A stretch of DNA of 64,000 nucleotides from an uncultured Muribaculaceae bacterium (GCA_910589425.1 CAJUSZ010000004.1:3882-67881); one strand, 5' to 3'; shown: positions 41,101 through 51,293, counted from the stretch's first letter. Notes: generated from the letters alone by a model not told the origin. Translations and numbers: made by a program.

Positions 41101-42492
41101 ATGAAAAAGAGCATATTTTTTGTCGGGGCAGGAGGAATCGGGATGGCCAATCTCGAACGCTACTATCTTGCCAAAGGCTGGAGAGTGGCCGGATATGACC
41201 GCACACCCTCGCAGCTCACCGACTCGCTTCAGGCCGAAGGAGCGGAGATTTTTTTCGACGACGACCCCGCCCTGATCCCGCCGCAATGGCGTGATCCCGG
41301 GGAGACTACCGTGGTCTTCACCCCTGCGGTGCCGGCCGACACGCGCATAATGACCTATTTCCGCGAAAACGGATTCAGGATGATGAAACGCGCCGGGCTG
41401 CTCGGACAGATCACCCGCGGCACGGAGGCCATCTGTGTGGCTGGATCCCACGGAAAAACCACCGTCAGCTCCATGATCGGCCTCATCCTGCACAACACCG
41501 CGGCCGGATGCAACGCATTCCTGGGCGGCATCCTGCGCAACACCGGCAGCAATCTCCTGCTCTCCCCCGGATCGCGGCTGAGCGTGGTGGAGGCCGACGA
41601 ATACGACCGCTCTTTCCATCATCTCACGCCGTTCATAGCCGTGGTTACATCCACCGACCCCGACCATCTCGACATCTACGGCGACGAAAGCCATTATCTC
41701 GAGGCTTTCGCCCATTTCACCTCCCTTATCCGTCCGGGAGGAACCCTGATCCTGCACACCGGCCTCAAGCTTGAGCCGCAAGTGGCCGAAGGGGTAAGGA
41801 TCCTGACCTACAGCGCCCACGATCCCGAAGCGGACTTCCACGCCCGGAACATCCGCTACGAATCAGGCCGGCTCTATTTCGACCTCTCCACCCCCGGCGG
41901 CATCATAGAGAATGTGGAATCCGGAGTGCCGGTGGAGATCAACGTAGACAACTCCGTGGCAGCCGCGGCCGCCGCGCTGGCGGCCGGAGCCACTCCGGCG
42001 GAGGTAAAAGAGGGACTCGGGGCATTCATGGGCGCCAGACGACGCTTCGAGTTCTGGCTCCGTCCCGAAAGCGGAGGAACGCCCGTGCTTCTCGACGACT
42101 ACGCCCACTCTCCCAACGAGGTGCGCGCCTCCATCGGCTCCGTCCGCAAGCTCTATCCGGGCAGGAAACTCAGCGTCATCTTCCAGCCGCACCTCTACAC
42201 CCGCACCCGCGATTTCGCCGCGGATTTCGCCGACGCCCTCTCCGGAGCCGACGAAGTGATCATGCCCGAGATCTATCCGGCCCGCGAGAAACCGATTGCC
42301 GGCGTGGACTCGAATCTGATACTGGATCAGGTCAAATCGCCGGAAAAGAGATATTGCCCGCGCAAAGATTTGCTCGAATTGATAAAAAATCGTAACTTTG
42401 ACATCCTAATGACCCTGGGAGCCGCCGACATCGACCGGCTGCTTCCGGAGATCAGCAGCATTCTCACAAGCCGATCCGCAACTCAACAATGA
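41101..42492 (+). CDS. murC: UDP-N-acetylmuramate-L-alanine ligase MurC
   Basis: The protein has 463 residues. The N-terminal FVGAGGIGMANLERYYL binds UDP. The ATP loop is VAGSHGKTTVSS (113-124). Later signatures include EADEYDRSFHHLTPFIAVVT and DDYAHSPNEVRASI. It is the first amino-acid-adding ligase, joining L-Ala to UDP-MurNAc. Its stop overlaps the ftsQ start by four bases (ATGA), so the two genes are probably translationally coupled. Confidence 0.97.
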   Translation: MKKSIFFVGAGGIGMANLERYYLAKGWRVAGYDRTPSQLTDSLQAEGAEIFFDDDPALIPPQWRDPGETTVVFTPAVPADTRIMTYFRENGFRMMKRAGLLGQITRGTEAICVAGSHGKTTVSSMIGLILHNTAAGCNAFLGGILRNTGSNLLLSPGSRLSVVEADEYDRSFHHLTPFIAVVTSTDPDHLDIYGDESHYLEAFAHFTSLIRPGGTLILHTGLKLEPQVAEGVRILTYSAHDPEADFHARNIRYESGRLYFDLSTPGGIIENVESGVPVEINVDNSVAAAAAALAAGATPAEVKEGLGAFMGARRRFEFWLRPESGGTPVLLDDYAHSPNEVRASIGSVRKLYPGRKLSVIFQPHLYTRTRDFAADFADALSGADEVIMPEIYPAREKPIAGVDSNLILDQVKSPEKRYCPRKDLLELIKNRNFDILMTLGAADIDRLLPEISSILTSRSATQQ

Positions 42493-43346
42493 TCAGAACC
42501 CTCGTCAAATGGCTGATACTCTTGGCGTTGATCGCCTCAGCCGTTGTCCTGACCGTCTGGGCCGGCCAGCAGGCCGACGCAGCCCTTTGCAAAGGGGTCG
42601 AGGTAGAGGTCGTAGGGGGCGACCCGCGCTCGGTATCCACCACCCAGCGCGGCGTCTACAACGAAGTGCTGCGGTTCGACAGCCATCTGCTCAGGAAACG
42701 GGCCTCGTCGATCAACACCCTCGCGCTTCAGACCCATCTGTCGCGCATCAGCAATTTCGAGAGCGTCCACTGCATGATGACCTCGAAAGGGAAACTGCGC
42801 ATCACTGTGGTGCCGATGATCCCCGAACTCAGGGTGTTCGACGGCGACGACAGCTATTATGTCAACAAAGACGGCAAACGGATCAAGGCCGACGCCCGCT
42901 TCTATGCCGACGTGCCCGTGGCCCGCGGACATTTCACCGACAGATTTCCCGCCACGTCGATCCTGCCCGTCGTAAGGTTCGTCAGATCCGACTCGGCGCT
43001 CAGGAACATCGTGGCCATGTTCGAGGCACACTCCCCCTCCGACATAATGCTGATCCCCCGCATTGCCGGACACGTGGTGAACTTCGGCGACACACTCGAC
43101 CTGGACCGGAAACGCCGCGCCCTGATGGCGTTCTACCGCAAGGTGATGCCCTACAAAGGCTGGGAGACCTACGACACGGTCTCGGTCAAATTCCGGGGAC
43201 AGATCGTGGCCTCACGACGCGACAAAGGCCTGCCTCAGCATTCGGGCGTGGCCGAAGAGGAGGTGGATCTCGAGGAAGCAGCCCTCGCGGCCCACGCGGC
43301 CCCGGAGGCGGAAAGCCAGCCGCGGACCGACGCGGAAACAAATTGA
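42489..43346 (+). CDS. ftsQ: Cell division protein FtsQ-like
   Basis: The protein has 285 residues with a short cytoplasmic arm, one membrane helix (WLILLALIASAVVLTVW) and a periplasmic domain in which a POTRA-like section and the YVNKDGKRIKADARFYADVP segment resemble Bacteroidetes FtsQ. The last 30 residues are acidic and Ala-rich (EEEVDLEEAALAAHAAPEAE). FtsQ links FtsL/FtsB to the rest of the divisome. It overlaps murC by four bases, and ftsA follows after 53. Confidence 0.92.
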   Translation: MIRTLVKWLILLALIASAVVLTVWAGQQADAALCKGVEVEVVGGDPRSVSTTQRGVYNEVLRFDSHLLRKRASSINTLALQTHLSRISNFESVHCMMTSKGKLRITVVPMIPELRVFDGDDSYYVNKDGKRIKADARFYADVPVARGHFTDRFPATSILPVVRFVRSDSALRNIVAMFEAHSPSDIMLIPRIAGHVVNFGDTLDLDRKRRALMAFYRKVMPYKGWETYDTVSVKFRGQIVASRRDKGLPQHSGVAEEEVDLEEAALAAHAAPEAESQPRTDAETN

Positions 43347-43399
43347 ACTGAAAGAAAACACTCATCCAGAACGGTGGAAAGATAAAGGAAAAGAACTTC

Positions 43400-44731
43400 A
43401 TGACCAACGACCGGTACATAGCTGCCATCGAAATCAGCAGCTCCAAAATAATAGGCGCCGTAGGGCGCACACACCAGAGCGGACGGGTAGATGTACTCGC
43501 CGTGGAAAGCGAGCGCACCGAGGAATGCGTGGCGCTCGGCATGATCCAGAATCTCGAGGAGGCCGCCATGCGCATCCGTCGCGTGATCGACAAACTGGAG
43601 AAAAAGCCCGAGATCGCCCCGCGCAAGATCGCGGGGATGTATATCGGACTCTCCGGCCGATCGCTGCGCTCCATCACCGCAGACGCAAAAATCCATCTCC
43701 CCGAAGACACCGAGATCACCGACGAGATCCTCGACCGGCTGCGCGACAAGGCGCTCGGCTCGCTGACAGACAATTCGCTCGACGTGATCGACGCCGTCCC
43801 GCGCACTTTCAAGGTAGGCAACATCGAGACCCTCTCGCCCAAAGGCACCATCGGACAGGACATCTCGGCCACTTACGACCTGATTGTCTGCCGTCCGGAA
43901 ATGCGCCGCAACATCAACCGCACGCTTCCCGAGAAACTTGGCATCCGCAACGAGGGCTTCATCGTAACGGCCATGTCCACAGGCCATCTGCTCCTCACTC
44001 CCGAGGAGAAACGCCTCGGCTGCATGCTCGTCGATCTCGGAGCCGAGACCACCACGGTCAGCATCTACAAATTCGGCCATCTGCAATTCTTCGCCACCAT
44101 CCCTCTGGGAGGACGCAACATCACCCGCGACCTCACGAGCCTCAACATGCTCGAGGAACGTGCCGAAGACATAAAGCGCACGTCGGGCAACGCCATCCCC
44201 TCCGAATCGGCCGCGAGCATCAATCTCAACGGACTCAAACTCAGCGATGTCAGCAACATCATCGTGGCTCGGGCCGAGGAGATCGTAACCAATGTGTTCG
44301 AGACCATCAACCACGCCGGACTGTCGCAGAACGACCTTCCCGGCGGACTGGTGTGCATCGGAGGAGCCAGCAAGCTCAACGGCATCCTCGAACTGCTGTC
44401 GAACAAGAGCCGCCTGCCCGTCAGACGCGGCACTCTCCCCGCCTTCATCCGTCTCGAGGATCCGAAAGCATCATCGACAGACTGCATCGAGGTGGCGACC
44501 ATCCTCTACGACGGAGCCTCGCTCAACGACGCCGAATGCCTTGAGGCGCCGCAGCGCGAAGGGATCCCGCCGACAGGAACCCCGAATCAGGAAGAGACGC
44601 CCGGCGACACCGGCGAGACTCCCCGCACCGATTCAGGCGCCAAGCCTTCGCAATCGAAATTCTGGAACAAGATCAAAAAGGGCATAGCCGGCTATTTCTC
44701 AGCCGAAGAGGACGAAACCGACCTCCTGTAA
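43400..44731 (+). CDS. ftsA: Cell division protein FtsA
   Basis: The protein has 443 residues of the actin-like ATPase superfamily. Phosphate 1 motif is AAIEISSSKIIGAVGR, phosphate 2 LVDLGAETTTVSIYKFG, and the adenosine motif GLVCIGGASKLNGILEL. A polar linker rich in Pro, Glu and Thr (550-660 bases before the stop) leads to a C-terminal amphipathic helix, KFWNKIKKGIAGYFS. That helix should anchor FtsA to the inner membrane and so tether FtsZ, whose gene follows after 46 bases. Confidence 0.97.
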   Translation: MTNDRYIAAIEISSSKIIGAVGRTHQSGRVDVLAVESERTEECVALGMIQNLEEAAMRIRRVIDKLEKKPEIAPRKIAGMYIGLSGRSLRSITADAKIHLPEDTEITDEILDRLRDKALGSLTDNSLDVIDAVPRTFKVGNIETLSPKGTIGQDISATYDLIVCRPEMRRNINRTLPEKLGIRNEGFIVTAMSTGHLLLTPEEKRLGCMLVDLGAETTTVSIYKFGHLQFFATIPLGGRNITRDLTSLNMLEERAEDIKRTSGNAIPSESAASINLNGLKLSDVSNIIVARAEEIVTNVFETINHAGLSQNDLPGGLVCIGGASKLNGILELLSNKSRLPVRRGTLPAFIRLEDPKASSTDCIEVATILYDGASLNDAECLEAPQREGIPPTGTPNQEETPGDTGETPRTDSGAKPSQSKFWNKIKKGIAGYFSAEEDETDLL

Positions 44732-44777
44732 GACACGCCGCTCCCCTATCAATAACCATCTCTATCAATCTAATGAT

Positions 44778-46187
44778 ATGGACAACGACTTTCTCAACAA
44801 CGACATAGCCGACGGCGCCAGCTTCCAGAGCAACGACTCCGAGGCGATCATAAAGGTGATAGGCGTAGGAGGCGGAGGAGGCAATGCGGTCAACTACATG
44901 TACCAGCAGAACATCCCCTTCGTCAATTTCGTCGTTACCAACACCGACAAGCAGGCACTCAACAAATCGCTCGTGCCCAACAAACTGATCCTCGGCTACG
45001 AGATCACCCACGGACTCGGCGCGGGCAACAAGCCCGACATCGGCCGCGCCTGCGCCGAAGCCTCGGCCGACGAGATCCGCAAACTATTCGACGACCAGAC
45101 CGAGATGGTCTTCATCACAGCCGGCATGGGCGGCGGCACCGGCACAGGAGCCGCGCCAGTGGTGGCCCGGATCGCTCGCGAGGCCGGAATGCTCACCATC
45201 GGCATCGTTACCGTGCCGTTCTTCTTCGAGGGGGAAAGCAAGATCCTCAAGGCGCTCGACGGCGCCGAGGAGCTGAAGAAATATGTCGACGCCCTGCTGG
45301 TGATCAACAACGAGAACCTGGTGGAACTCTATAAAGACTACAGCATCTTCAACGCCTTCGAGAAAGCCGACGACACGCTCGCCAACGCGGCCCGATCCAT
45401 TTCGGAGATCATCTCCGAGGAATGCTTCATCAACGTCGATTTCCAGGACGTCAAGACAATCCTCAAAGACAGCGGCACGGCCATAATCTCGACCGCCTAC
45501 GGCGAAGGCGAACACCGCGTCAGCAACGCCATCAACAACGCCCTCCACTCCCCTCTGCTCAAACGCCACGACATCAAGACCTCGAAACGTCTGCTCTTCA
45601 AATTCTCGTGCGCCAAAGACGCCGAGCATCCCCTGAAAGCGAGCGAGATCGAGGACATCACCCGCTTCACCTCCGAACTCCCCTCGACGATCGACGTCAA
45701 ATGGGGCATCGCCGACAATCCCGAGATGGGCGACGCCGTGAAGATCACCGTACTCGCATCCGGATTCGACGTTACGCTGCGCGACAACGCCCACGCCGAT
45801 CAGGCCGGACGCAAGCAGGGAGCCAAGGAGACGATCGTGATCGGAGGCTTCGGAGAGACCGCCGACAAGCCCCAGGGGACGGTGAAAAACCGCGGAAGCG
45901 AGGCTATGGAGGAATACTACGGCAAGGAGAAGCTCCAGAGCAAGAAAGACAACGAGGACCGCGAACGCTACGTGGTGCTTACCCCCGACCAATATGACGA
46001 CCACGAGATCATCGCCCTGATGAGCCGCACCCCCACTTTCAACCGCGACAGCCATATCAAGGAACTCATACGCGAGGCGGCCACTACCCTGCGCCAGGAG
46101 CAGAACGGAGGATCGATCCCCCGTCAGGACGAGAATCCCGCACGGCGCGACGGAGGAGCCATCTCGTTCGGCGACATCGACGAATGA
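44778..46187 (+). CDS. ftsZ: Cell division protein FtsZ
   Basis: The protein has 469 residues. The nucleotide-binding glycine loop GGGGGNAV is at about 31-38, and the tubulin signature GGGTGTG at 118-124. The T7 region and the H10 segment are intact. A poorly conserved linker of about 120 residues follows residue 330, ending in the short acidic tail GGAISFGDIDE. That tail differs from the E. coli conserved C-terminal peptide but is expected to bind FtsA. It polymerises with GTP into the Z-ring. It is the last gene of the division cluster. Confidence 0.98.
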   Translation: MDNDFLNNDIADGASFQSNDSEAIIKVIGVGGGGGNAVNYMYQQNIPFVNFVVTNTDKQALNKSLVPNKLILGYEITHGLGAGNKPDIGRACAEASADEIRKLFDDQTEMVFITAGMGGGTGTGAAPVVARIAREAGMLTIGIVTVPFFFEGESKILKALDGAEELKKYVDALLVINNENLVELYKDYSIFNAFEKADDTLANAARSISEIISEECFINVDFQDVKTILKDSGTAIISTAYGEGEHRVSNAINNALHSPLLKRHDIKTSKRLLFKFSCAKDAEHPLKASEIEDITRFTSELPSTIDVKWGIADNPEMGDAVKITVLASGFDVTLRDNAHADQAGRKQGAKETIVIGGFGETADKPQGTVKNRGSEAMEEYYGKEKLQSKKDNEDRERYVVLTPDQYDDHEIIALMSRTPTFNRDSHIKELIREAATTLRQEQNGGSIPRQDENPARRDGGAISFGDIDE

Positions 46188-46282
46188 GGAATCCTTCCTC
46201 AGGCCTGACAGGCGCAAAGAAAAAAACTACCCCATATCCCAACAGATTATAACCGATAAAGAAATATATACACGGAGAACTC

Positions 46283-47992
46283 ATGGAAAATACTTTCCAA
46301 ATGGTGGCCAAGACTTTCAAGGGCCTTGAAGATGTGCTGCGCGACGAGCTGATATCGCTCGGTGCCATGAATGTGGAGATAGGCCAGCGGATGGTCAGCT
46401 TCGAGGGAGACCTTGAGATGCTCTACAAAGCCAATCTCTGCTGCCGCACAGCGTTGCGGATCCTGAAGCCGATTGTCAAATTCACCGCATCCGACCCCGA
46501 CGAACTCTACGACGAGGTGCGCGACATCGACTGGGAGAAATACATGTCGGTCGATTCCACGTTCGCGATCGACTCGACGGTCAACAGTTCGGAATTCACC
46601 CATTCCAAATTCGTTACATACCGCGTCAAGGACGGTATCGCAGACCATTTCAACGACATCTACGGAAAGCGTCCGTCGATCAGGCTGACAGGAGCCGATC
46701 TGATGCTCAACGTGCATATATTCGAGGACCGCGTAACTATCTCGCTCGATTCCAGCGGCGAACCCCTGAGCAAGCGCGGCTACCGCACCGAGGCGACACA
46801 GGCTCCGCTCAACGAGGTGCTGGCCGCCGGCATCATCATGAAGACCGGATGGCGCGGAGACTGCAACTTCGTCGACCCGATGTGCGGATCAGGCACATTC
46901 CTGATCGAGGCAGCGCTGATCGCCGCCAACATCAACCCGGGAATATACCGCGACAGCTTCGCATTCGAACGCTGGAGCGACTTCGACAGGGAGCTGTTTG
47001 AACGTATCTACAACGACGACAGCGCCGAACGCGAGTTCAGGCACAAGATCATCGGCGCCGACATAGATCCGGAGGCTATCGGGATCGCACGCGCCAACAT
47101 CCGCCGCGCCCGCGTCGAGGAGATGGTGGAAATCTCCTGCCGTCCCTTCGAGGAATGGGAAGAGGCTCCCGAGCCGGGCGTGCTGATCACCAATCCTCCT
47201 TACGGTGAAAGGCTCAAGCCCGACGACATCACGGCTCTCTACCGCGCCATAGGCACCGAACTCAAGCAGGTGTTCAAGGGATGGCACGCCTGGATCCTCG
47301 GATATGCCGACGAGCATTTCGCATCGATCGGACTGAGACCATCGGTGAAATTCCCTCTGCTCAACGGATCGCTCGAATGCTCCCTGCGCGAATATGTGCT
47401 GTTCGACGGCTCCTACGCCGACTTCAAGACCGAAGGAGGCACCATCCACAACGACGACTTCGACCGCGGGGAAAACATAAAGGTGCGCCATCTCTCAGGC
47501 AAGGAATGGGAACGCGAGACGCGCCGTTTCCGCGGTGCCAAGGAGGAACGCCAGCGTTTCCGCCGCGAAGATGACGACAGACCCACCCGGCGACGCGACG
47601 ACAGAGACAGACGCGACGACAGGAAACCCCGTTTCCGCCGCGACGAAGAAGAGAGAAGACCACGCCGCCGCGACGACGGCGACAAGCGCGGTAACCGCGA
47701 CGACAGAAAGCCGCGTTTCCGCCGCGATGATGACGACAGAAAACCCCGGCGACGCGACGACAGCGACAGAGAGAGACGCTTCGACAGGGACAGGCGCGAG
47801 GAACGCCGTCCGAAACGCGACTCCGGACCGCGACGCGACCGCGACGGTGCTTTCCGTGTCAGCGACCGCGGACCGAGTCTGCCGCCGGAATCAGCCACCG
47901 TCTTCTCGGCGGTGCCCATCCGCTCGCGGAAATCGTTCAAGCAGCGGATGCGCGACAATGCCGACCAGAACGGGGAAACATCCAACGATTAA
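46283..47992 (+). CDS. THUMP-domain RNA methyltransferase with Arg/Asp-rich tail
   Basis: The protein has 569 residues. An N-terminal THUMP domain spans about 1-160. A Rossmann methyltransferase (FVDPMCGSGTFLIEAALIA; catalytic TNPPYGERL) spans about 165-390. These fit the N-terminal half of RlmL, which makes m2G2445 in 23S rRNA, although the RlmK half is absent. The last ~155 residues (from about 412) are almost only Arg, Asp, Glu, Lys and Phe in repeats such as DDRKPRFRRDDDDRKPRRRD. This disordered, RNA-binding-like tail is separate from the catalytic part. The exact rRNA target is inferred. Confidence 0.88.
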   Translation: MENTFQMVAKTFKGLEDVLRDELISLGAMNVEIGQRMVSFEGDLEMLYKANLCCRTALRILKPIVKFTASDPDELYDEVRDIDWEKYMSVDSTFAIDSTVNSSEFTHSKFVTYRVKDGIADHFNDIYGKRPSIRLTGADLMLNVHIFEDRVTISLDSSGEPLSKRGYRTEATQAPLNEVLAAGIIMKTGWRGDCNFVDPMCGSGTFLIEAALIAANINPGIYRDSFAFERWSDFDRELFERIYNDDSAEREFRHKIIGADIDPEAIGIARANIRRARVEEMVEISCRPFEEWEEAPEPGVLITNPPYGERLKPDDITALYRAIGTELKQVFKGWHAWILGYADEHFASIGLRPSVKFPLLNGSLECSLREYVLFDGSYADFKTEGGTIHNDDFDRGENIKVRHLSGKEWERETRRFRGAKEERQRFRREDDDRPTRRRDDRDRRDDRKPRFRRDEEERRPRRRDDGDKRGNRDDRKPRFRRDDDDRKPRRRDDSDRERRFDRDRREERRPKRDSGPRRDRDGAFRVSDRGPSLPPESATVFSAVPIRSRKSFKQRMRDNADQNGETSND

Positions 47993-48013
47993 TCTTTTAC
48001 GCATCATAATATC

Positions 48014-49300
48014 ATGAAACAGAATCTGCGCATACTCCTTCTCGGTTCGGGCGGACGCGAGGCTGCCATGGCATGGAAGCTTCTCCAGAGCCCGCGCACC
48101 GAACGCCTGTTTGTCGCCCCCGGAAACGCCGGAACGGAAGACTGCAACGTCGACCTTGATCCGTGCGACGCCGATGCCGTCGAGGCATTTGTCGAGGCAA
48201 ACGGCATAGATCTTGTGGTCGTAGGCCCCGAACAGCCTCTGGTGGCCGGGATAGCCGACCGCATGGCCGAGAAAGGGGTGAAGACAATCGGCCCCTGCGC
48301 AAAAGGGGCGATGCTCGAGGGAAGCAAGGAATTTGCCAAGGAATTCATGTTCTCACACGGAATTCCCACCGCACGCTTCATGACCGTAACCGGCGACACG
48401 CTCGACGAGGGAATCAATTTCCTCGAATCGCTGCAGCCGCCTTATGTGCTTAAAGCCGACGGACTCGCCGCCGGAAAAGGGGTGATCATCCTCGACTCGC
48501 TCGCCGACGCCAAAGACACGCTTTCCGACATGCTCGGCGGCATGTTCGGCCAGGCCTCGGCCACTGTCGTGATCGAGGAGTTCCTCTCCGGAATCGAGTG
48601 TTCGGTGTTTGTGGCCACCGACGGCGACGACTACCGGATTCTCCCCGTAGCCAAAGACTACAAGCGGATCGGGGAGGGGGACACCGGCCCCAACACCGGC
48701 GGAATGGGAGCCGTAAGCCCCGTGGCGTTCGCCGACGAAGCATTCATGGAAAAAGTGGAGCGCCAGATCGTGAAGCCCACTCTCGACGGTCTCCGCCAAG
48801 AGGAGATCCCCTACAGCGGTTTCCTTTTCATCGGACTGATGAACGTGGCCGGCGACCCGATGGTGATCGAATACAACGTGCGCCTCGGCGATCCCGAGAC
48901 CGAGGTGGTGATGCCGCGGATCAAAAGCGATTTCGTGGATCTGCTCGAAGGCATAGCCGACAAGACCCTCGCGCTCAAGAAACTGGAGACTGATCCACGC
49001 GCCTGCGTAACGGTGATGACCGTCAGCGGAGGCTATCCCGGAAGCTACGCGAAAGGGATGGAGATCTCAGGGCTTGAGAAAGCCGAGGCAGACGGATGCA
49101 TCCTTTTCCACGCCGGGACACGCCTCGACCAGCTCGGACGCACGCTCACCTCGGGAGGAAGGGTGATCGCATGCTCGGCCTACGGCGACGACGTTGCCGC
49201 AGCCGCCTCCGCGGCACTGCGCGGGGCAGCCGACATTGAATTCGACGGAAAATATTTCCGGCGCGACATAGCGGCAGATCTCCTCAGCGACAACCGATGA
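48014..49300 (+). CDS. purD: Phosphoribosylamine-glycine ligase
   Basis: The protein has 428 residues. The N-terminal substrate domain starts RILLLGSGGREAAMAWKLL. The ATP-grasp region includes VLKADGLAAGKGVIIL, and VEYNVRLGDPE-type sequence (VIEYNVRLGDPETEVVMPR) marks the metal site. It joins glycine to phosphoribosylamine, the second step of purine synthesis. Its stop overlaps the next gene by ATGA, the first of four such overlaps. Confidence 0.97.
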   Translation: MKQNLRILLLGSGGREAAMAWKLLQSPRTERLFVAPGNAGTEDCNVDLDPCDADAVEAFVEANGIDLVVVGPEQPLVAGIADRMAEKGVKTIGPCAKGAMLEGSKEFAKEFMFSHGIPTARFMTVTGDTLDEGINFLESLQPPYVLKADGLAAGKGVIILDSLADAKDTLSDMLGGMFGQASATVVIEEFLSGIECSVFVATDGDDYRILPVAKDYKRIGEGDTGPNTGGMGAVSPVAFADEAFMEKVERQIVKPTLDGLRQEEIPYSGFLFIGLMNVAGDPMVIEYNVRLGDPETEVVMPRIKSDFVDLLEGIADKTLALKKLETDPRACVTVMTVSGGYPGSYAKGMEISGLEKAEADGCILFHAGTRLDQLGRTLTSGGRVIACSAYGDDVAAAASAALRGAADIEFDGKYFRRDIAADLLSDNR

Positions 49301-50268
49301 GCAACCGCATAGTCGGAAAAGCCGGGATGCTGACGGCCATAGCGGTTTTCTCCGCGATGGCCGCGGCCGCCTACATGCTCGCCCCGGGCAACGGATTTGC
49401 CGAAAGCCCCGGTCTCTGTCTCCCTCAGGCGGACAGATGGCCTCTGGTGCCGCTCCTGTCGTGGGGGATCAATTACCTCGTGCTGGGGATCTGCGCGATG
49501 ATGCTTGCCAACATCGACAGGAAGTTCAACCTCGTGCAGGGAACCGACCTGCTGCTGCCCGCCGCGTTTCTGATAATGACGGCCTCCTGTCCCTGGGATG
49601 TGCAGCGGCTTTGCTCCGGCTCGGTCATGGCATTGGCCAACATCGCCTCGCTCTGGATGCTGTTCGGATGCAGCGAGCGGCGCGACAACACCCACCGCCT
49701 GTTTGCCATAGCCTCTTTCCTCTCGCTCGGATCCGCGATCCAGCCCGCTTTCCTGCTCATGATCCCTGTCTACGCCGCCGGCGCGGTCCTCATGAAGATC
49801 ATGGGCGTCAGGGAGGCAGCGGCCTTTCTCTGCGGCCTTGCGGCTCCATATCTGTCGCTGCTCGGACTCGGCATCGTGAGTCCGCAGGATTTCAGTTTCG
49901 TCTGGAACGCCGGTCAGATGGACTTCGGATCGCTCCCGGTAGACGTCTTCGCCGTGGCGCTGTGCGCCGGATTCACGATCCTCTGGTCCTCGGCCGCCGG
50001 GTTTTCCAACCTGCTGCGGCTCCTGAAGTCGAACGTGGAGACACGACGCCACAACACGGTGATCATGCTGCTCGGGCTCGCCGCGGCAGCCGGATGCCTT
50101 TTCAATTTCTCAAATCTGACGGTCTATCTGCCCACGCTGTGTGTGGCAGCCGCCGTGCAGCTGTCGCAGGGATGCTCGCCGGCCGGAAGCCGGGTGCCGC
50201 CCGCTGTCCCGCTGATGCTGATGGCCGTCTATATCGCCTCATTCGTTCTCATAACAGGATTCCTATGA
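49297..50268 (+). CDS. Uncharacterised multi-pass membrane protein (DUF6427-like)
   Basis: The protein has 323 residues with about nine hydrophobic helices (LTAIAVFSAMAAAAYML, MLLGLAAAAGCLFNFS and others). It has no signal peptidase site and no catalytic motif. Its layout matches a Bacteroidetes-specific family of inner-membrane proteins often near purD, which I recall as DUF6427. It overlaps purD and pdxB by four bases each (ATGA). Translational coupling suggests constant co-expression, not a shared pathway. The function is unknown. Confidence 0.7.
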   Translation: MSNRIVGKAGMLTAIAVFSAMAAAAYMLAPGNGFAESPGLCLPQADRWPLVPLLSWGINYLVLGICAMMLANIDRKFNLVQGTDLLLPAAFLIMTASCPWDVQRLCSGSVMALANIASLWMLFGCSERRDNTHRLFAIASFLSLGSAIQPAFLLMIPVYAAGAVLMKIMGVREAAAFLCGLAAPYLSLLGLGIVSPQDFSFVWNAGQMDFGSLPVDVFAVALCAGFTILWSSAAGFSNLLRLLKSNVETRRHNTVIMLLGLAAAAGCLFNFSNLTVYLPTLCVAAAVQLSQGCSPAGSRVPPAVPLMLMAVYIASFVLITGFL

Positions 50269-51293
50269 AAGACATACGCCCCAGAATAATCGTGGACGAC
50301 AATATCCCATTCATAAAGGGACGCCTCGAACCGTTCGCCGACATCGTATATGCCGACCAGTTCGGATTCACGCCGGAACTGGTGGCCGACGCCGACGCCA
50401 TGATCATACGCACCCGCACCCGCTGCGACGAGAGCCTGCTCAGGGATTCGTCCGTGAAATTCATCGCCACCGCCACGATCGGCATGGACCAGTTCGACCT
50501 CGGCTGGTGTGCCTCGGCCGGGATAGAGACCAGGAATTCTCCCGGATGCAACGCTCCCGGCGTGGCCCAGTATGTGTGGTCGTCGCTGCTCAGGTCGGGA
50601 TTCGATCCGGGATCGGACACACTCGGTGTGGTAGGATGCGGCAATGTCGGGTCGATCGTGGCCGACTGGGGCAGGAAACTCGGCGCCAGGATCATCGTCA
50701 GCGATCCTCCGAAAGCCGCGGAAGGATGCGCGGCGGAAGGGGAGACCCCGCTCGACAGGCTCCTCCAGGAGGCCGACGCCGTTACGCTCCACACTCCGCT
50801 GACACGCTCGGGACAGTGGCCCACGTTCCACCTGATAGGGGAGCGGGAGATAGCGCTGATGAAACAGGACGCCATCCTGGTCAACGCCGCCCGCGGACCT
50901 GTGGCTGACAATCTGGCGATCCGCCGCGCCGTAGCTGCCGGGAGGATCCGCGCCATCATCGACACATGGGAGGGGGAGCCGGATCTCGACCGCGGGCTGC
51001 TGTCGCTCGTGGAGATAGGCACATTCCACATCGCCGGATATTCGCTCGAAGGGAAACAGCGCGCCACAAGGATGGTGCTTGAGGCGACAGGGAAGCGCTT
51101 CTCGTTCAGCCCCGATCTGTCCGGTCTGGAAGGCCCGTATGTGCCGCCGGTCTCAGTCGACGCACAGACCATCCTGGACTCCTACGATCCATTCGCCGAC
51201 ACGGCGCCGCTGAAAGCCTCGCCAGAGGATTTCGACCGCCTGAGAGCTGCCTACGCCTACCGCAGCGAACCTCACTTCAAGCTGCCTGAATGA
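50265..51293 (+). CDS. pdxB: Erythronate-4-phosphate dehydrogenase
   Basis: The protein has 342 residues from the ATG at 50265. An open reading continues upstream to 49437, but it overlaps another gene and lacks similarity to the family. The NAD-binding motif is VVGCGNVGSIVADWG, and catalytic elements of the D-2-hydroxyacid dehydrogenase type follow (VNAARGPVADN, DTWEGEP). The C-terminal PdxB-specific domain (QTILDSYDPFADTAPL) separates it from SerA-type enzymes. It oxidises 4-phosphoerythronate in pyridoxal phosphate synthesis. It is coupled by ATGA overlaps on both sides. Confidence 0.95.
   Translation: MKDIRPRIIVDDNIPFIKGRLEPFADIVYADQFGFTPELVADADAMIIRTRTRCDESLLRDSSVKFIATATIGMDQFDLGWCASAGIETRNSPGCNAPGVAQYVWSSLLRSGFDPGSDTLGVVGCGNVGSIVADWGRKLGARIIVSDPPKAAEGCAAEGETPLDRLLQEADAVTLHTPLTRSGQWPTFHLIGEREIALMKQDAILVNAARGPVADNLAIRRAVAAGRIRAIIDTWEGEPDLDRGLLSLVEIGTFHIAGYSLEGKQRATRMVLEATGKRFSFSPDLSGLEGPYVPPVSVDAQTILDSYDPFADTAPLKASPEDFDRLRAAYAYRSEPHFKLPE

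Noticed and set aside
49437..50264. Upstream extension of the pdxB frame by about 276 codons.
   Set aside because: It overlaps the membrane-protein gene in another frame, has Arg/His/Ala-rich composition and lacks homology-like blocks. The ATG at 50265 gives a normal PdxB.
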